DNA of 64,000 nt from assembly GCF_050920705.1 (NCBI RefSeq), contig NZ_CP154799.1, forward strand, positions 744,001 through 808,000. The letters run 5' to 3'. Under the pieces are notes generated by a model that worked only from the letters and a program-made list of their open reading frames with translations, made no database searches and was not told the DNA's origin. This document shows, piece after piece, positions 1 to 8,592 of the stretch. This DNA comes from Regnicoccus_A sp014224355. Lineage in GTDB: Bacteria > Cyanobacteriota > Cyanobacteriia > PCC-6307 > Cyanobiaceae. The first letter of the stretch is position 1. Each line of letters opens with the position of its first letter. A program made the translations under genes and the position numbers.

Positions 1-977
1 CGGGGGTGACCATCAACGGCTCCGCCATCCCCCAGCAGCTGCAGGGCACGGCGCGGAGGGTGCCAGCGTCGCAGGGGTTCACCGCGCAGGGAGCGGCGCA
101 GGTTGGCCGCCAGCAACGGGGCCACCCGCACCGCCCAGACCCCACTGGGGGGACGTGGCTCCGAGCGCACCAGACCGCAGTCACCGCAGGCGAACACGCC
201 GGGGTGGCCCTCCACCTGCAGGCTGGCCTGGGTGAGGACCCGGCCCGTGGCCGGGTCCGAGGGCAGGCCGCTGGCCGCCAGCCAGCGCGGAGCCCGGCTG
301 CCGGTGCAGCGCACCAGGGCACCCGGACCATCAGCCGGCGCACCGGCATCAACTCTGGGGTCTGGGTTCTGCAAGGGCACGCCCGCCGCCGCCAGCATCC
401 GCTCGCCGGCCCGGTTGGCCGCTGGCGAGCCCAGGGCCAGGCGGTCACCGCGTCGCAGCAGCTCCACCCGCTGGCCCCGGGCCTTCAGCGCCAGGGCCAC
501 CTCCACACCGGCCGCCCCCCCGCCCAGCACCCGACTGACGGCAGCGCCGGGCACCAGCGACTCCGACCACGCCAGGAACGGCTCCAGCGGCTTGATCGCC
601 ATCCCGCCGGAGCCTGGGGTGACAGCTCCCACATCCAGGCTGAGCCGGTCCCAGCGCAACGGGGGACGGCCGGCCAGCCACAGCTCACGCCTGGCCGGAT
701 CAAGGCCGGTGATCTCGGCCCGCACGAACCGAACCCCAGCCCGGTCGCAGAGGCGACGCAGATCGATGGAAGCTTCGCGACGGCTGAAGAGTCCGGCGAT
801 CAGGCCCGGCACCATGCCGCTGTAGAGCGCAGTGCCGGTGCGGCTGACCAGGGTGATCAGCACCCCCCGGGGCGGCCCCACCATCGCCCAGCGGCGCAGC
901 AGCAGGGCATGGCTGTGGCCACCCCCGGCCAGGATCAGGTGCTGCCGGAGTGTGTCTTCAGTCCCCACGTGGCCCAT
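1..977 (-). CDS. FAD-dependent oxidoreductase, N-terminal part (possibly the SelD-fused type); runs off window start
   Basis: About 325 residues are visible and the frame is still open at base 1, so the C-terminus is missing. The ATG at 975-977 gives MGHVGTEDTLRQHLILAGGG. The LILAGGGHSHALLL segment near residue 15 is a Rossmann FAD-binding motif, a second dinucleotide-binding motif (VLGGGAAGVEVALALKARG) lies near residue 150, and HPGVFACGDCG near residue 265 is the FAD-contacting GD motif of the pyridine nucleotide-disulfide oxidoreductase / NDH-2-like family. In cyanobacteria this domain is often fused to selenide, water dikinase (SelD); that half would lie outside the window, so the fusion is inference. 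The start overlaps the galE stop by 20 bases, suggesting co-transcription with galE. Confidence 0.75.
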   Translation of the reverse strand, partial: MGHVGTEDTLRQHLILAGGGHSHALLLRRWAMVGPPRGVLITLVSRTGTALYSGMVPGLIAGLFSRREASIDLRRLCDRAGVRFVRAEITGLDPARRELWLAGRPPLRWDRLSLDVGAVTPGSGGMAIKPLEPFLAWSESLVPGAAVSRVLGGGAAGVEVALALKARGQRVELLRRGDRLALGSPAANRAGERMLAAAGVPLQNPDPRVDAGAPADGPGALVRCTGSRAPRWLAASGLPSDPATGRVLTQASLQVEGHPGVFACGDCGLVRSEPRPPSGVWAVRVAPLLAANLRRSLRGEPLRRWHPPRRALQLLGDGGAVDGHP

Positions 978-1998
978 AGCCCAGGGGATTGGCACTCTGC
1001 CAGGCCCAGCCATCGCGGCAGATGGTGTCAAGGTCGCGGCGGGTGCGCCAGGCCAGGCGTTGTCCCGCCAGCGACGGATCCGCCACCGTGGCCGCCACAT
1101 CCCCTGGCCGCCTGGGCACCAGCTCACAGGGAACTGGGCTGCCGCAGGCCTTCTCGAAGGCGGCCACCACCTCCAGCACCGAATGGCCCCGGCCACTGCC
1201 CAGGTTGAGGGTGAGCAGCTGGGGAGGCTCCGCCAGCAGCACCTCCAGGGCCGCCCGGTGCCCCTCCGCCAGGTCCATCACGTGGATGTAGTCGCGCACG
1301 CCGGTGCCGTCGGGGGTGGGCCAGTCGGAGCCGAAGACCTGCAGGCGCGGCCGGCGCCCCACCGCCACCTGGGTCAGGAAGGGGAAGAGGTTGTTGGGGA
1401 TCCCGCCTGGATCCTCACCGATGCGTCCGCTGGGGTGGGCACCGACGGGGTTGAAGTAGCGCAACCGTGCCACCCGCCAGCCCGGCTCGCTGGCGCAGAC
1501 ATCCGCGAGCATCTGCTCGACCGCCGCCTTGGTGTAGCCGTAGGGGTTCACAGGAGCCACCCGGGCGGTCTCGGCAATCGGCACCGTTTCGGGGGCGCCG
1601 TAGAGGGTGGCACTGCTGCTGAACACGATCGTGCGGCAGCCGGCCCGGGCCATGGCAGCCAGCAGAGCGCGGCTGCCGCAGAGGTTCACGTCCCAGTAGC
1701 GCAGGGGATCGGCCACCGATTCGCCCACGGCCTTGAGGCCGGCGAAGTGGACCACCGCCTCGATCGGTGCCGCGGCGAAGGCCCGCTCCAAATCCTGGGG
1801 GCGGCGCAGATCGCCTTCGACCAGCCGCAGCCGCTGCCCGGATGCAGGCCCCGCCAGCTCCCGGACGCGCCGCAGCGCTTCGGGGGAACTGTTGGAGAAG
1901 TCATCGAGCACCACCAGCTCGTGGCCCGCCTCCAGCAGCACCAGGCAGGTGTGGCTTCCGATGAAGCCGGCACCCCCGGTGATCAGCAGATGGCTCAT
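958..1998 (-). CDS. galE: UDP-glucose 4-epimerase
   Basis: This 346-residue protein is an extended short-chain dehydrogenase that interconverts UDP-glucose and UDP-galactose in the cytoplasm, supplying galactose for surface glycans. It starts MSHLLITGGAGFIGSHTCLV, with the NAD-binding GxxGxxG at residues 8-14. SSSATLYG holds the catalytic Ser/Thr region and NPYGYTK the catalytic YxxxK. RYFNPVGAHPSGRIGEDP and the C-terminal GVRDYIHVMDLAEGH are typical of GalE. The ATG overlaps the stop of the upstream DUF2126 gene by 4 bases (ATGA), so translation is probably coupled. The frame stays open upstream inside DUF2126, but family alignment fixes this start. Length is normal for the family. Confidence 0.95.
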   Translation of the reverse strand: MSHLLITGGAGFIGSHTCLVLLEAGHELVVLDDFSNSSPEALRRVRELAGPASGQRLRLVEGDLRRPQDLERAFAAAPIEAVVHFAGLKAVGESVADPLRYWDVNLCGSRALLAAMARAGCRTIVFSSSATLYGAPETVPIAETARVAPVNPYGYTKAAVEQMLADVCASEPGWRVARLRYFNPVGAHPSGRIGEDPGGIPNNLFPFLTQVAVGRRPRLQVFGSDWPTPDGTGVRDYIHVMDLAEGHRAALEVLLAEPPQLLTLNLGSGRGHSVLEVVAAFEKACGSPVPCELVPRRPGDVAATVADPSLAGQRLAWRTRRDLDTICRDGWAWQSANPLGYGPRGD

Positions 1999-4115
1999 GC
2001 CAGACGCAGATCCAGGGTGCGTTGTCCTGGGGCGGGAGCGGGCCATGGTCCGCCCCTGGGGCTCCAGTCGAGGGCGGGGGCGGAGCCAGGGCCGTCCTCC
2101 AGCCCGCTGACGGGCACGAAGGCGCTGCTCTCGGCGCCGGGTGCCCCGAGCACGAAGCGGTCGGGGTCCGAAGCCTGGCCGCCGATCTCCAGCTGCAACG
2201 GGAGATGGGGATCGATGCAGGGGTGCAGGGAGGGGTAGAGGCGGCTGTGGCGGTAGCGCAGGCCCAGCCAGCCATCGCCCAGTGGCAGCTCGCGGCCGTT
2301 CAGCCGCAGGGAACAGGACTGCAGGAACGCCGTGTTGGCCTTGAACTCCAGTCGCTGCAGGGAACTGTCCACGAAGCGGCTGGTGCTGCCCCCCTGCACG
2401 GGGGTGTCGCAGAGCAGCGGCCAGGGCTCCAGGGCCCGGCGGATCTGCAGCCGTGCCCCCTCCCGCTCCCAGCTCAGCAGCAGGGGGAAACGCCACTCCC
2501 AGATCGCGCGGTACGGCTCTGGTTCCAGCGGCAGGCCATCGAGGGCCAGCAGGTCGAGCAGCGCTTTGAGGTCGGACCAGATGGCGGAGGGCAACTGCAT
2601 CGCATCGTGCAGACGCTCCCCGAAGGGCTCCAGCCGGGTGGGGCGATGGGCCGGATCCAGCAGGTGGGCCGCCAGGGCGCTCCAGAGCAGGGCGATGGCC
2701 GCGGTCCAGTCGGAGTCCGGGAGGGTTTCGATGGCGCGGAATTCGATCAGGCCCTGGCATCCGGCCGCCCAGGCAGGATTCCAGAACTTGTCGAAGCTGA
2801 TCTCACTGCGGTGGGTGTTGCCGCTGCGGTCGGCATGGAGATGGCGCAGGGTCTCGCTGATCAGGATCCGCTGGTCCCCCTCGGGGAGGGATTCGATGGC
2901 CCGGTGGGCCAGGTTCAGGTCGAGGGCGCTGGCGCTGCCCTCATCGAGGCGGGGGGCCTGGGAGGCCGGTCCGACGGAACTGTTGCTGAACAGGTAGGAG
3001 AGGCTCGGATGCCGCTGCCAGAAGCGCAGAATCGCCACGAGCCAGGCCGGCCGCGAGAAGAAGGGGTTGGTCTCGAGGCTGGGGCCGCCCCAGAGCAGGT
3101 GGTTCCCGCCACCGGTTCCCTCCTGCCGATCGCCCACCTGCTTCCAGGTGCGCAGCCCCACCGCTGCCGAGGCTTCGGCCAGGGTGCGGATCCAGCCGCT
3201 GTAATCGGCCCAGCCGTGGCAGACCGGCAGATTCACTTCCAGCACGCCTGGATCGGCCGTCAGGCCGAGCACATTCCAGCGGCCATCGAGATCGGCGGGG
3301 AGAACTCCACTGAGCTCAGGCTGGCTCCAGCCTGAGCTGGCGGCTGCGATGAGTTGGAGGAGCTGCTCGAAGGGTTGGCGGGGCAGGGGAGGCAGAAACA
3401 GGTTCCAGCCACGGGGGCTGACCTCGAGGGTGAGCACCTGGCGCAGCACCCCTTCGGGGAAGTGCTGCAACGGCAGCCGCAACCCCGCCGGACCGCTGGC
3501 GGGCAGCAGCTCGCGCAGGGGTTTGTCCAGGGGCCAGCGGGCAGCCTGCCAGCCTTCGGGGAGGTCGGGCTCGTCGTCTGTGGGGGTGCTGTGGGAGAGG
3601 GGAACAGCCCAGACCTTCGAGCTGGGATCCAGGGGGTCCCTCAGCCGCAGGGGGTGAACGCGACAGCCGAGGGCCTTGCCGATCCCCTTGAGAAAGTCCT
3701 CCGCCTGCTTGGCGGGCAGCGGCGACGGAGCGGCCTGATCGGCGGGGACTGCGGCGAGAGCCTGCTGGGGCCAGTGCACCAGAGGGGTGCCGTCGAGGGC
3801 GGCGATCAGGCGCAGGGCCCAACGGGGGTTGACCTCGCCGTCGTAACGCTTGCCAGGGCAGTACATCAAGGTGCAGCCGGGCCAGACCCGACGCTGCAAT
3901 TCGGCGGCCAGGCGCCGGGCATAGCGCAGCTTGGTGGGGCCATCGGCAGCCACCGACCACTCCGCCCCCTCGGGTTCGATCGGCACCACCGTGGGCTCAC
4001 CGCCGAGGGTCAGCTGAATTCCCTCCGCGCTAAGGCGCCGCTCCGCCTCGGCGGCGGTGGCGGCCATCCAGCTGGGTTCCGCGCAGCGGGACCCGATGGG
4101 CTCCATGACAACCAT
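1995..4115 (-). CDS. DUF2126 protein (stand-alone C-terminal region of large transglutaminase-like proteins)
   Basis: A 706-residue protein of unknown biochemical function. Family hallmarks are LTLGGEPTVVPIEPEGAEW near residue 30, GPTKLRYARRLAAEL, CPGKRYDGEVNPRWAL, GGGNHLLWGGPSLETNPFF and GCQGLIEFRAIETLP. In many bacteria DUF2126 follows a transglutaminase domain in one polypeptide of about 1100 residues; here it is alone, and a separate transglutaminase is encoded at 6680-7570. The start was taken as the ATG at 4113-4115, four bases after the glgP stop; a second in-frame ATG lies three codons later. The gene ends in a 4-base overlap with galE. Gene-neighbourhood analyses link this family to ATP-grasp and alpha-E proteins, which are also nearby, suggesting a peptide-tagging or peptide-synthesis role (inference). 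Confidence 0.85.
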   Translation of the reverse strand: MVVMEPIGSRCAEPSWMAATAAEAERRLSAEGIQLTLGGEPTVVPIEPEGAEWSVAADGPTKLRYARRLAAELQRRVWPGCTLMYCPGKRYDGEVNPRWALRLIAALDGTPLVHWPQQALAAVPADQAAPSPLPAKQAEDFLKGIGKALGCRVHPLRLRDPLDPSSKVWAVPLSHSTPTDDEPDLPEGWQAARWPLDKPLRELLPASGPAGLRLPLQHFPEGVLRQVLTLEVSPRGWNLFLPPLPRQPFEQLLQLIAAASSGWSQPELSGVLPADLDGRWNVLGLTADPGVLEVNLPVCHGWADYSGWIRTLAEASAAVGLRTWKQVGDRQEGTGGGNHLLWGGPSLETNPFFSRPAWLVAILRFWQRHPSLSYLFSNSSVGPASQAPRLDEGSASALDLNLAHRAIESLPEGDQRILISETLRHLHADRSGNTHRSEISFDKFWNPAWAAGCQGLIEFRAIETLPDSDWTAAIALLWSALAAHLLDPAHRPTRLEPFGERLHDAMQLPSAIWSDLKALLDLLALDGLPLEPEPYRAIWEWRFPLLLSWEREGARLQIRRALEPWPLLCDTPVQGGSTSRFVDSSLQRLEFKANTAFLQSCSLRLNGRELPLGDGWLGLRYRHSRLYPSLHPCIDPHLPLQLEIGGQASDPDRFVLGAPGAESSAFVPVSGLEDGPGSAPALDWSPRGGPWPAPAPGQRTLDLRLA

Positions 4116-4119
4116 CGAC

Positions 4120-6573
4120 TCAGCGGGAGCCCGGCTGGGCCGAGGGCAGCACGGTGCAGGCATTGATCGGCATCGATTCCACGTCCCAGATCCGTTCTGC
4201 ATAGTCGCGGATCGAGCGGTCGCTGCTGAAGAAGCCGCAGCGGGCGGAATTGAGCAGCGACATGCGGCTCCAGCCGACAGGATCGAGCCAGGCGTCATCC
4301 ACAGTGTTGTGAGCCCGGCGATAGTCGCCGATGTCGGCCATGACCCGGAAGGGATCGCTGCCGCAGAGGTTGGCCAGCAGGGGATGGAACAGATCGCGAT
4401 CACCCTCGCTGAAATGGCCTGAGCCGATCAGGTCGATCGCCTCCCTCGCGATCGGATCGTTCTCCAGCCAGGGCATCGGGTGATAACCGCCCCTGTTGAT
4501 CGCCTCCAGCTGCTCGGCTGTGTGGCCGAACAGGAAGAAGTTCTCATGACCCACCAGGTCGCGGATCTCGATGTTGGCGCCATCGAGGGTGCCGATCGTG
4601 ACCGCGCCGTTCAGGGCCATCTTCATGTTGCCGGTGCCGGAGGCCTCCTTGCCTGCGGTGGAGATCTGCTCGGAGAGATCCACCGCCGGGTAGACCTTCT
4701 GCCCCAGGCTGACGCTGAAGTTGGGCAGGAACACCACCCGCAGGCGGCCGTCCATCGCCGGATCCATGTTCACGATCTCGGCGATTCCGCCGATCAGGCG
4801 GATGATCAGCTTGGCGATGTAATAGCCCGGAGCCGCCTTGCCCCCGAAGATGAAGGTGCGCGGCGGCAGGTCCTCGCCGTTACGGATGCGCAGATAGCGC
4901 TCCACGATCTGGAGGGCCGCCAGATGCTGGCGCTTGTACTCGTGGATCCGCTTCACCTGCACATCGAACAGGGAGGAGGGATCCACCAGCACACCCAGCT
5001 GATGATGAATCAGGTTGGAGAGGCGTTGTTTGTTCAGATCACGCACGCCGCGCCAGCGCTCCAGGAACCCTCCGTCGTGGGCGTAGGACTCCAGGCGCGA
5101 GAGATCGGCGAGGTCACGGCGCCAGCGGCTGCCGATCGTCTCATCGAGCAGCCCCGAGAGGGATGGGTTGGCCACGGCGATCCAGCGCCTGGGGGTGACG
5201 CCGTTGGTGACGTTGGTGAACTTCTCGGGCCACAGGTCCACGAACGGAGCGAAGAGGTCCTTGCGCACCAGCTTGCTGTGCAGCTCGGCCACCCCGTTGA
5301 CCCGATGGCTGCCCACGACCGCCAGGTTGGCCATGCGCACCTTGCGGTACGGACCTTCCTGGATCAGCGACATCCGCTCCAGCAGAGCCGGCTGACCTGG
5401 ATGGCGGATGCGCACCATGCGCAGGAAGCGGGCATTGATCTCGTAGATGATCTCCAGCTGGCGCGGCAGCAACTGCTCGAACAGATCGACACCCCAGGTC
5501 TCGAGGGCCTCCGGCAGCAGGGTGTGGTTGGTGTAGCTGACGCAGGCCGTGGTGATCGACCAGGCGGTGTCCCAGTCGACGCCGTGCTCATCGATCAGCA
5601 GCCGCATCAGTTCGGCCACGGCGATCGCCGGATGGGTGTCGTTGAGCTGAACGGCGAATTTGGTGTGGAAGGCCGTCACAGGCAGTCCCTGCCCCTTGAG
5701 GATGCGGAACATGTCCTGCAGGGAGCAGCTCACGAAGAAGATCTGCTGACTCAGGCGCAGTTGCTTCCCCTGGTCGGTCTCGTCATTCGGGTAGAGCACC
5801 TTCGAGAGGGTCTCCGAATTGATCTTCTGCAGCACCGCCCGGGTGTAGTCACCGGCGTTGAAGGAGGCGAAGTCGAAGGATTCCGGCGCCTGGGCCGACC
5901 AGAGCCGCAGGGTGTTGGCGGTATGGACGCCATAGCCCAGGATCGGCGTGTCGTAGGCCACCCCGATCACCGTGTGGCCTCCGATCGTGACCGGATAGGT
6001 CCACTCCGGGCGGATCACCTCCCAGGGGTTGCCCTGGGCCAGCCAGGGATCGGTGTTCTCCACCTGGCTGCCCCGCTGGATCTGCTGGCGGAAGATGCCG
6101 AATTCGTAGCGGATGCCGTAGCCGATCGCGGGCAGCTCGAGACTGGCCATCGATTCCTGGAAACAGGCCGCCAGGCGGCCGAGGCCACCGTTGCCGAGGC
6201 CCGGTTCCGGCTCCTCGGCGATCAGCTCCATCAGGTCGAGACCCAGGAGGCCGCAGGCCTGCTGGGCGACCTCACGCAGCCCGAGGTTGACCAGGTTGTT
6301 CTCCAGGTGAGGACCGAGCAGGTATTCGGCGGAGAGGTAGGACACCGTTCGCACCTGGGTCTGGGTGTAGGCCTCGGCGGTGTCCACCCAGCTCTGCAGC
6401 AGCTGATCGCGCACGGCCATCGCCAGGGCGCAGTAGTAGTCGTGGTTGGTGGCCAGTGACGGGGACTTGGCCTGGGTGAAGAACAGATGCCGGCGCATTG
6501 CCTCGGCCAGAGCATGGCTGTCCAGCGAGGGCGACGCGCCGAGGTCGGTGGGAGGGACTGTGCTGGCTGCCAT
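4120..6573 (-). CDS. glgP: Glycogen/alpha-glucan phosphorylase
   Basis: A family 35 glucan phosphorylase of about 817 residues, which releases glucose-1-phosphate from glycogen using phosphate and PLP. The segment EPEPGLGNGGLGRLAACFQE near residue 140 is a conserved substrate-site stretch, VQLNDTHPAIAVAELMRLL lies near 310, FGGKAAPGYYIAKLIIRLI near 590, and KEASGTGNMKMALNGAVTIG contains the PLP-binding lysine near 655. The start is uncertain: the ATG at 6571-6573 gives MAAST, while an in-frame TTG at 6589-6591 has an AGGGA ribosome site four bases before it. The stop lies four bases from the DUF2126 start, so the two are probably one operon, tying glycogen breakdown to the DUF2126 module. Confidence 0.95.
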   Translation of the reverse strand: MAASTVPPTDLGASPSLDSHALAEAMRRHLFFTQAKSPSLATNHDYYCALAMAVRDQLLQSWVDTAEAYTQTQVRTVSYLSAEYLLGPHLENNLVNLGLREVAQQACGLLGLDLMELIAEEPEPGLGNGGLGRLAACFQESMASLELPAIGYGIRYEFGIFRQQIQRGSQVENTDPWLAQGNPWEVIRPEWTYPVTIGGHTVIGVAYDTPILGYGVHTANTLRLWSAQAPESFDFASFNAGDYTRAVLQKINSETLSKVLYPNDETDQGKQLRLSQQIFFVSCSLQDMFRILKGQGLPVTAFHTKFAVQLNDTHPAIAVAELMRLLIDEHGVDWDTAWSITTACVSYTNHTLLPEALETWGVDLFEQLLPRQLEIIYEINARFLRMVRIRHPGQPALLERMSLIQEGPYRKVRMANLAVVGSHRVNGVAELHSKLVRKDLFAPFVDLWPEKFTNVTNGVTPRRWIAVANPSLSGLLDETIGSRWRRDLADLSRLESYAHDGGFLERWRGVRDLNKQRLSNLIHHQLGVLVDPSSLFDVQVKRIHEYKRQHLAALQIVERYLRIRNGEDLPPRTFIFGGKAAPGYYIAKLIIRLIGGIAEIVNMDPAMDGRLRVVFLPNFSVSLGQKVYPAVDLSEQISTAGKEASGTGNMKMALNGAVTIGTLDGANIEIRDLVGHENFFLFGHTAEQLEAINRGGYHPMPWLENDPIAREAIDLIGSGHFSEGDRDLFHPLLANLCGSDPFRVMADIGDYRRAHNTVDDAWLDPVGWSRMSLLNSARCGFFSSDRSIRDYAERIWDVESMPINACTVLPSAQPGSR

Positions 6574-6679
6574 GGAGGCGGATCGGGACAACTCGTCCCT
6601 TCATGCTGCGGGAGCCCACCCCATCGCTGCTGGAACGGTTACCGATTCAGGTTCATTCCAGGTTCCCTGCAGGTTCGCC

Positions 6680-7570
6680 TCAGAAGTGCAGCAGATTGGG
6701 CACGGTGTGGTCTTCGCTGAGCACATCGGCCGCAATCGACCACTGCATCTCGCTGGTGACCCCTGGAGGACCGCTGAAGGTGCCCATCACGGCCGCGGCC
6801 AGGTTGGGCTTGGAAGAGGTGGCCAGGGGGATGTAGCGATCGTCGATCGCCCCCATGCCGCTGGGGTCGAACCCACGCCAGCCGGCCCCCGGCAGGTACA
6901 CCTCGGCCCAGGCATGCAGGTCGTAGCGCTCGGGCCTGGGCTCCACCAGGTGATACCCGCTCACGAAACGGGCCGGCAGCCCCACGCAGCGGCAGGCCTC
7001 GATCATCAGCACGGCCAGATCACGGCAGGAGCCCACACGCTCCTTGAGCGTGCGGCCCGCGGGCCAGGCCGGACCCACGTGCCGCTGGGTGTACTTGACC
7101 CGGTCCTGGATCATCTCCACCAGCTGCTGCAGGAACATCAGCGCCCGCTGATCACTGCCCATCAGGGCCTCCTGGGCCAGCTCCACGGCGGCGGGATCGT
7201 GCTGGCCATTCGGGAGCCAGCCGTCAAGGCTGCCGAGCAGGTCGGCATTGAGATGACCGACCGGGTAGGGAAGGACCGGCTCGTTCTCCTCCAGGCAGAC
7301 CTGCAGCAGGGGTGGGACCTGGGTCTCCACCTCGCACTGGGAGCGGATGTCGAAGGAATCGGTGGCACCACTGAACCGGGCCCGCAGGATGTCGTCGCCA
7401 CTGGCGGCCACCAGGGGATGGAGGCGATGGGGGTCCGGGGAGAGGAACAGATCGAAGCTGAGCAACTTCTGGAAGCCGTGGGCCCGGGGCTTGAGGCAGA
7501 TCCGGTGGGAACCAAGCTGAACAGGCGCGCTGTAGCGGTAGCTGAGGGTGTGGGTTATGCGGGCGCGCAT
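6680..7570 (-). CDS. Transglutaminase-like cysteine protease family protein
   Basis: A 296-residue protein with an N-terminal beta domain (MRARITHTLSYRYSAPVQLG) followed by a transglutaminase core. The expected Cys-His-Asp triad is visible as GSCRDLAVLMIEACR (Cys near residue 183), YDLHAWAEVYLPGAGW (His near 219) and GFDPSGMGAID (Asp near 235). Members act as predicted peptidases or amidases on unknown substrates. The gene overlaps the upstream alpha-E gene by 16 bases and follows the ATP-grasp gene, the standard order of this conserved trio. No signal peptide is seen, so a cytoplasmic location is likely. Confidence 0.9.
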   Translation of the reverse strand: MRARITHTLSYRYSAPVQLGSHRICLKPRAHGFQKLLSFDLFLSPDPHRLHPLVAASGDDILRARFSGATDSFDIRSQCEVETQVPPLLQVCLEENEPVLPYPVGHLNADLLGSLDGWLPNGQHDPAAVELAQEALMGSDQRALMFLQQLVEMIQDRVKYTQRHVGPAWPAGRTLKERVGSCRDLAVLMIEACRCVGLPARFVSGYHLVEPRPERYDLHAWAEVYLPGAGWRGFDPSGMGAIDDRYIPLATSSKPNLAAAVMGTFSGPPGVTSEMQWSIAADVLSEDHTVPNLLHF

Positions 7571-8592
7571 GCCGAGGACGCAGGAACGACGGTGCTGGGG
7601 GAGGGGCTGGAGTCGCCGGCCGTTGCAGTGTCTGATGGCTCCACGATGGGAGAGGCCACCACGAAGTAATTCGCGTCGATCAGCCCATGCAGGTGGTTGA
7701 GATCGGTCTGGAAGCGGTCGATCGCTTCATGCAGCCCCTGGGCCACCAGCTCATCGATGCGCACGTAGCTCCAGCTGGCGAGCATCCGACCGGTGAGGCA
7801 CTCGAGATCGTCGGGAGGGCCGGGCACCGGATTGCCGCGGATCACGCGCATGGACTTACTCAGGCCCTCGAGGCAGTAGCGCACTGACCGGGGGAAGATG
7901 GGATCCAGCAGCAGGAATTCGGCCACGGCCTTGGGCGTGATCCCCTGCTGCTGCGACTGGCGGAACATCTGGTAAGCACCTGCCGAGCGCAGCAGGGAAA
8001 TCCACTGCAGCTCATCGAGCACACCACCCACCTCCTCGGGGCTGGGGAGCAGCAGGTAGTACTTGACGTCGAGAATGCGGCTGGTCTTGTCGGCCCGTTC
8101 CACCAGGCGTCCCAGCTTGCTGAACTGCCAGGAGAGGTCGCGGCTCAAGGTGGCGTCGGTGATGCCATAGAACAGCTGACAGGATTTGCGGACCTCGTGG
8201 AGCTGTTCCTGGTCGGGCAGCCGCCAGAAATGATCACTCTCGAGCAGGGTGAGATAGAGATCATTGATCTGCTCCCACATCTCGGTGGTGATCACTTCGC
8301 GGATCTGACGGCAGTTCTCCCGGGCCGCACTGATGCAGTTGATGATGCTGCTGGGGTTGTCCTGCTCCTGGACCAGGAAGCGCACCACCTCCTGAGGCCC
8401 CCCTGTGGGGAAGATGCGATCGAAGAGCTCGCGGTCGCCGCTGGCGTCGATCAGGGGCAGCCAGGGCTCGGCACTGCCGGGGGGACAGTCGAGGGCCATG
8501 GCCTCGCTCACTTCCAGGAACCGGGAGATGTTCTCCGCCCGCTCCACATAGCGATTGATCCAGTAGAGCGCTTCAGCGACGCGACTCAGCAT
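7555..8592 (-). CDS. Alpha-E domain protein (DUF403)
   Basis: A 345-residue, mostly helical protein starting MLSRVAEALYWINRYVERAE, the signature opening of the alpha-E family. Further family stretches are WEQINDLYLTLLESDHFW and LGRLVERADKTSRILDVKYY. Its molecular role is unknown, but it almost always accompanies circularly permuted ATP-grasp and transglutaminase-like genes, as here, where it overlaps both (7 bases with the ATP-grasp gene, 16 with the transglutaminase gene). Comparative-genomic proposals place the trio in synthesis or processing of a peptide or peptide tag. The C-terminal 30 residues are Ser/Pro/Ala-rich and probably flexible. Confidence 0.92.
   Translation of the reverse strand: MLSRVAEALYWINRYVERAENISRFLEVSEAMALDCPPGSAEPWLPLIDASGDRELFDRIFPTGGPQEVVRFLVQEQDNPSSIINCISAARENCRQIREVITTEMWEQINDLYLTLLESDHFWRLPDQEQLHEVRKSCQLFYGITDATLSRDLSWQFSKLGRLVERADKTSRILDVKYYLLLPSPEEVGGVLDELQWISLLRSAGAYQMFRQSQQQGITPKAVAEFLLLDPIFPRSVRYCLEGLSKSMRVIRGNPVPGPPDDLECLTGRMLASWSYVRIDELVAQGLHEAIDRFQTDLNHLHGLIDANYFVVASPIVEPSDTATAGDSSPSPSTVVPASSACAPA

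Noticed and set aside
4480..6459. Very long open frame (659 codons) on the plus strand opposite glgP
   Set aside because: It lies entirely antisense to glgP, and its sequence is the low-complexity His/Gln/Gly-rich kind produced by the complement of high-GC codon use.
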